In this document: in pieces, positions 1 to 9,241 of the stretch | How positions within the stretch are numbered: position 1 is the stretch's first letter | Layout: each line of letters opens with the position of its first letter | From: Promethearchaeota archaeon | Lineage (GTDB): Archaea; Asgardarchaeota; Lokiarchaeia; Sigynarchaeales; SOKP01 | DNA length: 64,000 nt | Assembly: GCA_016839635.1 (NCBI GenBank) | Contig: JAEOTV010000073.1 | Location: forward strand, 1 to 64,000 | Direction: 5' to 3' | Translations under genes and position numbers: made by a program | The notes under the pieces: generated by a model | Told to the model about the DNA's origin: nothing | Databases searched by the model: none | The model's input: the letters and a program-made list of their open reading frames with translations, nothing else

Positions 1-313
1 AGAAAAATCCAACTAGATGAGATAGGGATTAAAATGAGGAAGATCCAAATATATTTACTTAAATTCTTTCTTAAGGAAATTGCTAATTTCAGCATTTTTT
101 TGAGACTAATCGCATTCGATTAAATTCTTCTTATACCTATTTACCTAAGGAATTATATAGAAATTCTAAGTATATAATATTTTCCACAAATTAGTCATTT
201 CTAAATTCATTATGATCTGGTATAGACTGATGTCCTAATTGAATTTTACATCAAGTTTTTTTAGATTTTTCAACAGAAAATCTTTATTTACTTGAACAAC
301 ATTTATATAAAAT
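1..313. other. Left-edge intergenic stretch, no supported gene
   Basis: AT-rich sequence upstream of the sugar kinase gene. Two short open frames touch the left edge. One is on the plus strand from base 1 to a TAA at 121-123. The other is on the minus strand, starting with ATG at 95 and running off the edge, and it encodes a basic start followed by a hydrophobic stretch as in a membrane protein N-terminus. Either could be the end of a gene outside the window, and I cannot choose between them. Bases 124-313 show nothing I can name. Confidence 0.3.
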
Positions 314-1939
314 ATGTCTAATTCACAAAGAAAATATATTCTAGCAATAGATCATGGGACTGGTGGTCCAAAGACAGCAATAGTATCCACAGAAGGTGAA
401 GTCCTTGATTGGGCATTTCAAGAAGTACCTTTATATGCATATAAGGGGGGTGCTGTAGAACAAGATCCAGATGATTGGTGGAATGCTATAATTAAGACCT
501 CTCAAAAAGTAATTGAGAGTGGACGAGTCTCGGTCGATGATATAGTAGGAGTATGTAATACAAGCCAATGGAGTGGAACTGTTGCACTCGATAAGGAGGG
601 GAACCATTTAAAAAATTCCATTATATGGATGGATACTCGAGGCGCGCCGTATATTGAAAAATTTAACAAGGGATTACTTAAAGTTTCTGGTTATAACATA
701 CTTAAAATGCTAAAACTCTTAAAACGAGCTGCAGGTGGTCCCGGATTTCATGGAAAAGACCCAATTTCTCATATCTTATTCTTAAAAAATGAGTTTCCCG
801 ATATATATGATAACACATACATGTTTTTAGAGCCACAAGATTATATAAATCTGAAATTAACAGGTAAATTCGCTGCTTCAATACCCTCAATAGCACTTCA
901 TTGGATTACTGATATTAGAGACCTTAGTAATGCAAAATTATCTAAAAAACTAACAAAGATGTTTAAAGTTGATATCAACAAATTTCCTTCAGATTTGAAA
1001 AACTCAACTGATATCTTAGGTCCAATTAAGAATGAAGTTGCAGATGAAATTGGTATAAATAGAGGAACAAAAGTGGTTATGGGTGCTCCTGATGTTCCAT
1101 CAGCTAATATCGGATCTGGAGCAGTTCAAGATTATGAGACTCATATTTATATTGGCACTTCTGATTGGATTGGTTGTCATATCCCGTTCAAAAAAGTTGA
1201 TATCTTCCATAACATGGCAAGTTTACCATCGGCTATTCCAGGGAGATACATTTTAGCTAATGAACAAGAAATAGCGGGTGGAGCCTTATCCTTTCTTAGA
1301 GATAAAATTCTTTATCATAAAGATGAGCTTTTAAAAGAAGAAGCCCTACCTGATGTCTACAAAATTTTCGATAGAATTGTAGAGACTGTTCCTGCTGGAT
1401 CAAATAATCTTATTTTTACACCGTGGTTGATTGGTGAGAGAGCTCCAATAGATGATTCTACAATTAGAGGAGGATTATATAATCTCTCATTGGAAATGTC
1501 CCGAGAACATTTAATAAGAGCAATATTTGAAGGCGTTGCATATAACATAAAATGGCTATTTATTTTTGTAGAGAAATTTATACAAAAAAAGAAATTAAAA
1601 TCAACTCCGGGTATGACGAAAAAGGATATTGTTATTCCAGAGATTAATATTATTGGTGGTGGTGCTCAAAGTAATGTCTGGTGTCAAATCTTTGCTGATG
1701 TTCTAGATAGAAAAGTAAAGCAGATAATGGATCCAATCCAAGCAAACGCTCGAGGAGCTGCGTTTATTGCTTCAGTGGGTTTGGGATACCTTAAATGGGA
1801 TGAAATCCAAAGATGTTGTGAGATATCTAATATTTTTACACCTAATCCAGAAAATCGAGGGATTTATGATAAGCTCTTTAAAGAATATTTAAATATCTAT
1901 AAAATTATGGGAAAAACCTACAGAAATTTGAATAAATAA
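314..1939 (+). CDS. FGGY-family carbohydrate kinase (xylulokinase-like)
   Basis: A 541-residue ATP-dependent sugar kinase of the FGGY family, within the usual length of about 500-550. The N-terminal phosphate-binding loop reads AIDHGTGGPKTA near residues 11-22. The region GAPDVPSANIGSGAV (about 255-270) carries the expected catalytic aspartate, and IIGGGAQSNVW near 445 is the C-terminal ATP-site motif. The family phosphorylates xylulose, glycerol, ribulose and related sugars in the cytoplasm, and the substrate cannot be read here. The first loop has GTGG where most members have GT-S/T-S, so the substrate may be unusual. The ATG start is placed so that the kinase fold begins about 8 residues in. 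The gene stands alone and converges on the next gene. Confidence 0.85.
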   Translation: MSNSQRKYILAIDHGTGGPKTAIVSTEGEVLDWAFQEVPLYAYKGGAVEQDPDDWWNAIIKTSQKVIESGRVSVDDIVGVCNTSQWSGTVALDKEGNHLKNSIIWMDTRGAPYIEKFNKGLLKVSGYNILKMLKLLKRAAGGPGFHGKDPISHILFLKNEFPDIYDNTYMFLEPQDYINLKLTGKFAASIPSIALHWITDIRDLSNAKLSKKLTKMFKVDINKFPSDLKNSTDILGPIKNEVADEIGINRGTKVVMGAPDVPSANIGSGAVQDYETHIYIGTSDWIGCHIPFKKVDIFHNMASLPSAIPGRYILANEQEIAGGALSFLRDKILYHKDELLKEEALPDVYKIFDRIVETVPAGSNNLIFTPWLIGERAPIDDSTIRGGLYNLSLEMSREHLIRAIFEGVAYNIKWLFIFVEKFIQKKKLKSTPGMTKKDIVIPEINIIGGGAQSNVWCQIFADVLDRKVKQIMDPIQANARGAAFIASVGLGYLKWDEIQRCCEISNIFTPNPENRGIYDKLFKEYLNIYKIMGKTYRNLNK

Positions 1940-1971
1940 AATTTTTTGACATATACTTTTTATTTCTTTTC
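1940..1971 (+). terminator. T-rich terminator between convergent genes
   Basis: The 32 bases between the stop of the sugar kinase and the stop of the minus-strand zinc-domain gene contain three T-tracts on the plus strand (TTTTTT at 1943, then two more). Archaeal RNA polymerase terminates at such oligo-T stretches, so this is a likely terminator for the kinase. There is no hairpin. Confidence 0.4.
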
Positions 1972-2835
1972 TTAATCCTGAATTTTCTTTGCTATTTCAG
2001 GAGAAACTCGTCTATGGACAAATTCTTTTATACAACTAACATACTCCTTCGTTATTGTTGATGTAAGTGCAATTTCTTTTAATTTTTTAACTAAATCCTT
2101 TTTAGAGATCTTTTTTGCAGGTTTTATGATTATCTTCGTTTTATCTACATCTTCTAAAAACTTAGAAATATAAAATGCTAAATATTTTATTTGTTCATTA
2201 GGATTTTCATTTTTTAACGCAGTAGCAATAAAACCTTTTTCAAGATCTAAGCCTGTTTGCCAAGGCATTTGAATTATGTGTTTCTGGAAATTCATAAGGA
2301 AGGCTTTTTTTCTTTGATTCTTAACCAATGCATAGAAATAGGTTGCAGTAGGAAAAACATAATCATTATATTCAATGTGTTTTAAAACTCTATTGTTTTT
2401 ATACATTTCCGGAACAATATCATCAAGAAAATTATTTACCTCATCCATATTCATTTCAGAATCTTTTTTTATTATTACATATGGTTGATAATTAAACAAT
2501 TTTGCATGAATTAACCCTGCAAAACACCTAAATCCAAGCATTTCAATAAATTTCATTAAGCCTAAAGCCTTATCTCCTTCAAGACGAGCTTGTTCTTTTG
2601 GTTTTGTAGCATCAACGGATGATATTGATAAGTCAACAGTTTGGTATCCAAGTATCCTTCCTTTAATATCTAATAATACCACAAATACATGATCTGGACA
2701 AACTGCCCCTTGTGGAACCTGAATTTTTACATGACCAAATTTTTTTTCTGTAAATAGAGTTTCAGGAATAGTTATAGTTTTTTCTGAACCACAACTTGGA
2801 CATGCTATATTAATATACCTACATTGTACTTGCAT
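1972..2835 (-). CDS. Asgard-type zinc-domain protein of unknown function
   Basis: A 287-residue soluble protein whose function I do not recognise. It opens with a CPSCG knuckle at residues 14-18, then a beta-rich segment with QVPQGAVCPDHVFVVLLD, where a further Cys and His could complete a metal site. I recall this cysteine-histidine pattern, followed by a glycine-tyrosine turn (LGYQTVD), from many uncharacterised Lokiarchaeal proteins; that is memory, not a search result. The middle and C-terminal parts look alpha/beta then helical, ending in a lysine-rich helix. There is no membrane segment. The ATG start is clear. It is a single gene converging on the kinase. Confidence 0.6.
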   Translation of the reverse strand: MQVQCRYINIACPSCGSEKTITIPETLFTEKKFGHVKIQVPQGAVCPDHVFVVLLDIKGRILGYQTVDLSISSVDATKPKEQARLEGDKALGLMKFIEMLGFRCFAGLIHAKLFNYQPYVIIKKDSEMNMDEVNNFLDDIVPEMYKNNRVLKHIEYNDYVFPTATYFYALVKNQRKKAFLMNFQKHIIQMPWQTGLDLEKGFIATALKNENPNEQIKYLAFYISKFLEDVDKTKIIIKPAKKISKKDLVKKLKEIALTSTITKEYVSCIKEFVHRRVSPEIAKKIQD

Positions 2836-3024
2836 TATGTATACCCCACAAGGAATTAAAATAACAAAAAAATCGTATGCAAAACATAAAAGTTTATAAA
2901 TATAAACTTATCCCAAATTAAAAGATGAGAGTGATATCCGTAAAATATAAGAAATAAATTCAAAACAAAATTACATCATTTCTCCTTGTCTAAATGAATA
3001 AAAAAAAGATAGAGATAATAATTT

Positions 3025-3312
3025 TTATCTATTTTCTTCCTTTTCGTGATGAATCATCAAAACTATTCCTAATACAAGCATAGCAGAATCATCATCTAAC
3101 TCGGGAGCCATTTTTATTCCATATGTTCCTTTGATTAGACTCTTAAATAGTTTTTTATGAATTTCGGCGACAACCTTATTATCTTTTAATATCTTGAACT
3201 TTAAGGTCAATATATTTCCTTTCATTGTAAAAACTTTATTTTCATTTGGATCCTCAAACCAGTAACTTGGTTTAACAGCAACAGAAATTGGAAGTAGTAT
3301 TAATAAATTCAA
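3025..3312 (-). pseudogene. C-terminal remnant of a LURP-one-related (tubby-like fold) gene
   Basis: Codes for up to 95 residues. The segment from WFEDPNENK to the end fits the C-terminal half of LURP-one-related proteins: a KFKILKD strand, KKLFKSLIKGTYGIKMAP, then a hydrophobic helix and HHEKEEN. Family members are usually about 150-200 residues with a matching N-terminal half, which is absent. The frame is open upstream only to a TAG at 3352-3354, and the only start is a TTG at 3312 with no ribosome-binding site. The first 15 or so residues do not look like the family. I read it as a truncated gene. A short functional protein is possible but less likely. The family has eukaryotic relatives in plants and scramblase-like proteins. 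Confidence 0.55.
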
Positions 3313-3559
3313 TAAGGGATTTAAAATCCCTCTAATAAGGATTAATAAAATCTATAATATCAAGAAAGATAAAATTTTTGTAGCTATAATTGAAACTACA
3401 GATGGATATATATTTTCTGCTACATTTGCAGAATATAGAAATTCAGGGAAGGAAAAAAGCATAGAATTAACTGAATTAATAAATGGGAATATTTTAAAAG
3501 GTTTTTAATAAAAAAAATAAAAATTAATTAAAACAATTTTACTGTTTGAATTTATATCT
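3313..3559. other. Stretch with a start-less open frame on the plus strand
   Basis: Upstream of the truncated LURP-one gene, the plus strand is open from 3266 to a TAA at 3506-3508, which is 80 codons without ATG, GTG or TTG near its beginning. Its last 55 residues (for example FVAIIETTDGYIFSATFAEY) have protein-like composition. This may be the tail of a second broken gene, which would make 3.0-3.5 kb a small graveyard. Nothing else is recognisable before the acyl-CoA synthetase stop. Confidence 0.3.
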
Positions 3560-5428
3560 CTAACCTTTAATTTCCTTTCCTTGTTCCATTTTGGTTAAAT
3601 CTTTTTCTTGAAGCTCCCGTCTCTGAACTTTACCCGTCATACTAACTGGCATTTTCCGAACAAATTCTATATATTTAGGACTTTTCCACTTAGCCATATT
3701 TTCTCTTGCCCATTCCTTTAATTGATCACTTGCTATATCACGATCAGCTTTGAATCCCTTTTTTAGCGTTACCCATGCTTTCACAGCCTCACCGGTCAGT
3801 TCATCAGGTATACCTGCAACTGCAACCTCATCAATCATTTCATGATGACCAAGCAATTCTTCTACTTCTTTTGGAAAGACTGAATGACCAGATACTTTAA
3901 TTAAAGATTTCTTACGATCTCGTATCTCAACCCATCCATGCTCATCCATAAATCCAATATCGCCAGTCAGTAACCATCGTTTCCCACCCCAATTTTTCAA
4001 ATTATCTTCTTGTTCTTTCTGTTTACCTAGATATCCTAGCATTATATGTGGTCCCGTACAACATATTTCTCCTGTATTATCTATTCCAAAACCGCCTTTT
4101 TCTTTAGTTCCATCACATACAGGCCCTGCCTCGAAATTGTTTGAATCAAATATGGCCCAATCAGCACCAGGTATAGGTAATCCTAGTTTTCCAGTCTTTG
4201 TAGGCCCCCAAAATGGTGCAATACTCTGCATAGGAGATGTTTCAGTTAAACCATAACCAGAACGTATTGGACAGAAGATCTCTTCAAATGGTATTCTTAC
4301 ATAATCGTGTAATGGACCTGCTCCTTGAGTGGCATACTTTAATTTTTTCCAAAAGTCATACTTTTGTTTAAAATTCTCTACACCCATATCCTGTACAAAA
4401 TCTGTTAACCTTTTAAATAACATTTCTACTCCCGTATACATTATTCCCTCAGGAGCTTCAATTTTATTTATTGCTTCACATAGAACATCGTCTGAAGGGG
4501 GTTTTGGAAATAATAACATGACCATTCCTAAACCAAGTGCGGCATTCATGACACATGTCATACCAAAACTATGAAAAAAAGGAATTGAGCCAATAGTTAT
4601 CATTCCTGGAGAAAGTTTTGTCCAATCTTTAGCCATATTTAAATTAGCACTTAAATTTGCATGTGAAAGCATCGCAACTTTAGGTAAACCTGTAGTTCCC
4701 CCTGTCATAAGATATATTGCTGGATCTGTCCATGGATCTATGCTAGTTTCAATTTCTTCAGGTTCTGTCTCTTTTATAATTTTATCCATCCAAAATACTT
4801 TATAATGCTCAGTTTCATCTGGTATTTTGTCTCTAGCACTTGGAATGCCCAATTTTTCAATCGTAGCCTCGTCAGCAGTCATAAAATCTACAAAATTTGA
4901 GGGAATTACGAATTTTATATCGCTTTTGGGTAAAACATCTTTTGTAAGGATATATAGCATATCCATCATAACAAATACTTTTGCTTTAGTCATATTTAAA
5001 GAATGCAAAAGCTCCATCGGTCTATAAGTAGGATTAATACCTTGGGTAATAGCACCAATATACTGACATCCCATATAAGCGACTACAAAATTGATGGAGT
5101 TCGGTAAATCAACAGCAACTACATCACCTTTTCTTATTCCTAGTTTTTCATATAAAAATGTTCCAAATCTTCTTGCATAGTCAAACAATTTACTTAATTT
5201 CACTCTCTCTATATATGGCCCATAGACAAAGACACATACTTCACTATCCCGAGTCCCAAATAAGTCCGCAGCCATCTGAAAATAGTCCCACATTGGTAAT
5301 ATCTCGACATTTTCAACATCTTTTAATTGTTTTGGCATACCTTCAGGCCAATAACCACCTTCCTCTGGAGGAGTAAACCATACTTTATTCTCATCAACTA
5401 AAAATTCTGGATCATTTATACTCGGCAT
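3560..5428 (-). CDS. AMP-forming acyl-CoA synthetase (fatty-acid CoA ligase-like)
   Basis: A 622-residue member of the ANL adenylating superfamily. It activates a carboxylic acid with ATP to an acyl-adenylate and then to the CoA thioester. The phosphate loop YLMTGGTTGLPK lies at about 239-250. YGLTETSP near 415 is the second adenylate motif, TGDIGFMDEHGW near 495 carries the ribose-binding aspartate, and GKVQRREL near the C-terminus carries the catalytic lysine. The sequence resembles long-chain acyl-CoA ligases, but the substrate is not readable. No signal or membrane segment is seen. It is flanked by non-metabolic genes and is probably monocistronic. It could feed the thiolase and methylmalonyl-CoA enzymes further right. 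Confidence 0.88.
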   Translation of the reverse strand: MPSINDPEFLVDENKVWFTPPEEGGYWPEGMPKQLKDVENVEILPMWDYFQMAADLFGTRDSEVCVFVYGPYIERVKLSKLFDYARRFGTFLYEKLGIRKGDVVAVDLPNSINFVVAYMGCQYIGAITQGINPTYRPMELLHSLNMTKAKVFVMMDMLYILTKDVLPKSDIKFVIPSNFVDFMTADEATIEKLGIPSARDKIPDETEHYKVFWMDKIIKETEPEEIETSIDPWTDPAIYLMTGGTTGLPKVAMLSHANLSANLNMAKDWTKLSPGMITIGSIPFFHSFGMTCVMNAALGLGMVMLLFPKPPSDDVLCEAINKIEAPEGIMYTGVEMLFKRLTDFVQDMGVENFKQKYDFWKKLKYATQGAGPLHDYVRIPFEEIFCPIRSGYGLTETSPMQSIAPFWGPTKTGKLGLPIPGADWAIFDSNNFEAGPVCDGTKEKGGFGIDNTGEICCTGPHIMLGYLGKQKEQEDNLKNWGGKRWLLTGDIGFMDEHGWVEIRDRKKSLIKVSGHSVFPKEVEELLGHHEMIDEVAVAGIPDELTGEAVKAWVTLKKGFKADRDIASDQLKEWARENMAKWKSPKYIEFVRKMPVSMTGKVQRRELQEKDLTKMEQGKEIKG

Positions 5429-5589
5429 ATTTTAATCTCTTTTCTTATTTAAACATGTTATTTTTGTAAAATTTGAGTAAAAATCTCATTAATTATATTA
5501 TGATTGATTTGATATTATATAATAATTTAACTCAACTCGTTTATAAGAACTAATTTTGTATAAAAAAAGAAGTTAAAAATTTTTTGTAT

Positions 5590-6882
5590 TTAGGAAATTT
5601 GAGTTCTTTTTTTAATTGTCTTTCTTCTTTTATAGAAATAGTAAACATTAATAGCAATTAAAATCCCCACAACAGTCCATTGAAGTGGAGGAAAATCTGT
5701 CAATAGAGATACACCAAGAAATGTTAGTAGTAAATTAGAAGTAATTTCTTTAAAGAATTCACCTCTTTCTAATGTTTCCTCAAGTCTTTCTTGTATAATT
5801 CTATCAGTATTGATATCCTGCTGATATTCTTCAATTAATTTTCTAAGATCCCTGTCTTCTTTCATATAGTTTAAAGCTTTAGCTGGATTAATAACCCAAT
5901 CTTCTAGAATTGACAAAGAGATAAAAGATTTAGTTTGAAATTCATGAGCTTCTGTAATAAAGTCATTATAAGACTTTAGATCAAAATCTTGCCCTTTATC
6001 TCCATTTACAATCATAGAATACTTTCCAAAAATTATCTTTCCTTCAAAGTTTGCAGGAAAATCATAGATCATTCTTAGGGAATTAGTAAATTTAGTCGAA
6101 TAAAAAATTCCTTGTTTGCTAGATCTAAAGATTAAGACAACTGGAAAAAAGTCTGAACTTTTCGGAAAAAAGATCCGTAATATCTCTGAATATCGAAAAT
6201 TAAGTTTAATCAATTCATGTAGAATTTTCCTTCCAATTTGAACAACTTTATAAATAACCTTATCAGTTTCGTAATTTGAGGTTTTACAGTGTAAAATTAG
6301 TTTATCCTCGTCAAAACATCCTTCAAGTTTATCTTTATAAATGTTAAAGCGTTGGGTTCTTTCAAATTTCTTCTCCACATACATTTTAAACCCTGAGAAT
6401 TTTGCAGAGGGATAGCAACTCATAAGAAAATGATGAGTGCTAATTCCCATACCAGGTATTTTAAACACAAGATATATATCTTCTGAACCATTAGGGATAT
6501 TATAAGATTGCCAGTTAAAATCTATCGGAGTTTTTTTGGAGCGACTCATCTTTTTATTTTCATCAATAAAGTATACATGAGAGCCTTCTGAAATTGAAAA
6601 ATTAATTTTTTTATCAAAACGCAATTTCTTTAATTTATTTCCAATCTTTGGGATTTCAGCGAATATTTCATTTGATAACAGATTAAATTTTAGATCATAA
6701 TCCTTAAATCCCGATTCCACTAGTAAATTAGTTAGAGTTAATTTAGAATCAACTTTGCCTTTTGACAATATCTTTAGAATACTTTGTTCTAATAGATCCT
6801 TTTCTTTTATTTCTTCAACTTCCTCCTCTTCTTCAAACTCTTCTTCTACAATATACTTATTTTTGGGTACTTTTTCACTCAT
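5590..6882 (-). CDS. Hypothetical protein with acidic N-terminus and C-terminal membrane anchor
   Basis: A 430-residue protein I do not recognise. Residues about 13-27 are almost all glutamate. A mixed alpha/beta central part follows. A charged helical segment (about 340-375, rich in Glu, Arg and Lys) leads into one or two hydrophobic stretches near 380-418, ending in a basic tail (YKRRKTIKKRTQ). This suggests a cytoplasmic protein tethered by its C-terminus. It is transcribed divergently from the Taw2-like gene with a short shared upstream region. Confidence 0.6.
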   Translation of the reverse strand: MSEKVPKNKYIVEEEFEEEEEVEEIKEKDLLEQSILKILSKGKVDSKLTLTNLLVESGFKDYDLKFNLLSNEIFAEIPKIGNKLKKLRFDKKINFSISEGSHVYFIDENKKMSRSKKTPIDFNWQSYNIPNGSEDIYLVFKIPGMGISTHHFLMSCYPSAKFSGFKMYVEKKFERTQRFNIYKDKLEGCFDEDKLILHCKTSNYETDKVIYKVVQIGRKILHELIKLNFRYSEILRIFFPKSSDFFPVVLIFRSSKQGIFYSTKFTNSLRMIYDFPANFEGKIIFGKYSMIVNGDKGQDFDLKSYNDFITEAHEFQTKSFISLSILEDWVINPAKALNYMKEDRDLRKLIEEYQQDINTDRIIQERLEETLERGEFFKEITSNLLLTFLGVSLLTDFPPLQWTVVGILIAINVYYFYKRRKTIKKRTQIS

Positions 6883-6967
6883 TTAAGTCAACCTACTATT
6901 GTTTGAAATAATTAATTTTAATATTTCAAATTTTAAATTATTATATACTTTTTTAGACATAAGGATC

Positions 6968-7825
6968 ATGAAATTTAAAAACAAACTCAAAGAAAGCTTA
7001 AAAGATTTTTTGAATCAGGAAGAACTCTCACTTCTTCCTCGTGGCTTCCAAACTTTGGGAAACATAATAATCCTAAAATTGAATGAGAAATTATTTAGCA
7101 AAGAACACCAAATTGCTCGAGTATACTTAGATTTATTACCAAAAGTAAGATCGATTTATGTAAACCGAGGAAAAATAATGGGAGCTTTTAGAGAACCAGA
7201 AAAAATTGAACTTATAGAAGGGGTAGATAATCCTATTGTTGAGCATAAAGAGCATGAAGTGAGATATAAATTCGATATAACTAAAATTATGTTTAGTAAA
7301 GGTAATATTAATGAAAGAAGATATCTTGCAACACTCGTAAAAAGTGGAGAAATTATTGTTGATATGTTTGCTGGAATTGGATATTTTTCATTACCAATTG
7401 CAAAACATTCTTCAGTAAAAACAATATATTGTATTGAGCTTAATCCTGAATCATATGATTTTTTAGTTGAAAATATTAGAATAAATCATCTAGTAGACAA
7501 AATAATACCAATAAAAGGAAATTGTAAGACTGAGGTGTTAAATCTTAGTGAATCCGGAATTAGAGCTGATAGAGTAATCATGGGGGTTTTCCCTGCTCCT
7601 AAAGATTACATTAAAGAAGCATTATCTTTAATAAAAGATAAAGGAACGATGTTTCATTATGAAGGGGTGGTAGAAAAAGATAATTTTAATACATTATTTA
7701 ATGAATTTAACGGAATAGCTTTAAGGGAAGGTTATAATTGTGAATTATTATCACATAGAATTGTAAAAAGCTATGGTCCTCATTTGTTTCACACTGTTTT
7801 AGATCTTTTTGTACTAAAAATTTAG
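6968..7825 (+). CDS. taw2: Taw2/TYW2-like tRNA wybutosine-pathway aminocarboxypropyltransferase
   Basis: A 285-residue class I SAM-binding enzyme of the Trm5/TYW2 group. FSKGNINER at residues 109-117 and DMFAGIGYFSLP at 132-143 are the signatures. The glycine-rich motif with GIGYF, and GVFPAPKDY where Trm5 has an NPP-type motif, favour Taw2 (TYW2) over the m1G37 methyltransferase Trm5. Taw2 transfers the aminocarboxypropyl group from SAM to 4-demethylwyosine at position 37 of tRNA-Phe. A TTG 69 bases upstream is in frame, but those 23 codons are AT-rich and hydrophobic. The ATG at 6968, preceded by AAGGAT, is the better start. Trm5 itself is not in the window. Confidence 0.75.
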   Translation: MKFKNKLKESLKDFLNQEELSLLPRGFQTLGNIIILKLNEKLFSKEHQIARVYLDLLPKVRSIYVNRGKIMGAFREPEKIELIEGVDNPIVEHKEHEVRYKFDITKIMFSKGNINERRYLATLVKSGEIIVDMFAGIGYFSLPIAKHSSVKTIYCIELNPESYDFLVENIRINHLVDKIIPIKGNCKTEVLNLSESGIRADRVIMGVFPAPKDYIKEALSLIKDKGTMFHYEGVVEKDNFNTLFNEFNGIALREGYNCELLSHRIVKSYGPHLFHTVLDLFVLKI

Positions 7826-7924
7826 ATAATTTTATTTATACCATAGAAGAAATATATCTTATATAGAACTCAGAAGAGTGAACCAATTTTTATTTAATAA
7901 CATATTTAATGAGTATGAAGAAAA

Positions 7925-9184
7925 TTGAATGGAAAAGTTACTATTGCTTTAGATTATAGCCATAACAATATTTTAACCTTAGAATCATCCAGTTTCAATG
8001 AATTTACACAATTTTTATTCACATCTGGATATCAAATAGGCAAAATAGAATCAGGTTTTAACTCTGTTAAGGAGCTGCAGAAATATAATATCATTATTCT
8101 TTCAACACCAAAAAATACAAAATTACAGCCAAATGAGCTTGAAACCCTTGAAAATTATGTAAAAAAAGGAGGAAGTCTGTTAATTGTTAGCTCAACGGGA
8201 GGAGATTACACGAATAGCACTAATTTAAATGAACTGACTAGAAAATTCGGATTCGAGTTTGTTTCAGATGAGATACAAGACTCTGTTAATTATATTAATC
8301 TTCAAAAAAGACCAATATTAAATACATTCAAACCTCATGTAATAACTGAAAATTTAAAAAAAGTGGTGTTTTCAAGTTCCTGTTCAACTCAAATCTTAGA
8401 TTTTATTGAAGATGAGAAGAATGTAAAAATTGATTGGTTATTACGGGCTGGATTAAACTGTTGGCGTAAACGCTATGATGGAGAATATTGGATTGAAGAA
8501 GATAGCCCCAAAATTCCATTATTGGTTGTTGGAGAATATTATAAAGGCAAAGTTGTTGGATTTGGTAATTTTAGTATATTTTCATCTCTTGCTCGTGAGT
8601 ATGGCTTCTCCGCTTTTGATAATGATATTTTGATAGCTAATATTCTGAATTTTTTAATAGGGAGCTTAGATTCAGAAGGAAAACCCTTGACCATCGAATT
8701 AAATTTGGATTTATATTATTGGGCAGAAGATATTGTTAAACAGGAAAAATGGGGTAATATTTCCGATCTCATTAATGTTAGTTTAAAATATTTCAAGGAT
8801 AATTATGATGGGATTATTGAGGAAATTAAAAAATTAAGGCTAGAACGATTAGAAAAACGAAAAGCGTATGAAAAAACTATAAAGGAAGCAGAAAAAGAAG
8901 AAAATGTTGAGGATAAAGTCTTAGAAAAAGTTCCCGTTGATGCTAGAAAGAGAGAAGATCTTGAAGATATTATGAATGCTTTAGAGGATATTACAGGAGA
9001 GAAGTATGAAATTTCTATAGATTTAGAAGAAGAAGGTATTGAGGAATATAATGAAATTGATTTACCGAAATATACAAATCAAGATATAATTGAATTTGAA
9101 CACGGATTTCCGAAGAAAGCAATATGGAAAGGCAAAGCTACATTAGCTTTTAAAGAATGGTTAGAAAAGAAGTATAAAACTTAA
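7925..9184 (+). CDS. IFT52/GIFT-domain-like protein with a charged C-terminal region
   Basis: A 419-residue protein. Residues about 1-240 resemble the GIFT domain of the intraflagellar transport protein IFT52, related to GldG and DUF4350 (a glutamine amidotransferase-like fold without obvious catalytic residues). The run IIILSTPKNTKLQPNELE, then KKGGSLLIV, then NSTNLNELTRKFGFEFVSD parallels the IFT52 pattern of asparagine-threonine-asparagine before a helix and a valine-aspartate strand. VVGFGNFSIFS near 215 matches the later GIFT strand. The C-terminal 180 residues are helical, very rich in Glu and Lys, and not recognised. The start is a TTG at 7925, since the nearby ATGs are out of frame. 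The family assignment is from memory of IFT52. Confidence 0.55.
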   Translation: MNGKVTIALDYSHNNILTLESSSFNEFTQFLFTSGYQIGKIESGFNSVKELQKYNIIILSTPKNTKLQPNELETLENYVKKGGSLLIVSSTGGDYTNSTNLNELTRKFGFEFVSDEIQDSVNYINLQKRPILNTFKPHVITENLKKVVFSSSCSTQILDFIEDEKNVKIDWLLRAGLNCWRKRYDGEYWIEEDSPKIPLLVVGEYYKGKVVGFGNFSIFSSLAREYGFSAFDNDILIANILNFLIGSLDSEGKPLTIELNLDLYYWAEDIVKQEKWGNISDLINVSLKYFKDNYDGIIEEIKKLRLERLEKRKAYEKTIKEAEKEENVEDKVLEKVPVDARKREDLEDIMNALEDITGEKYEISIDLEEEGIEEYNEIDLPKYTNQDIIEFEHGFPKKAIWKGKATLAFKEWLEKKYKT

Positions 9185-9241
9185 CAATAAAATAGAAATT
9201 TAATCTGTTCTTTTACTATTTAATTGGTATTTTTTCTAATT

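Noticed and set aside
301..313. A TATA-like TTTATATAAAA just before the sugar kinase ATG
   Set aside because: It would place the transcription start inside the coding region, and the FGGY N-terminus clearly begins at this ATG.
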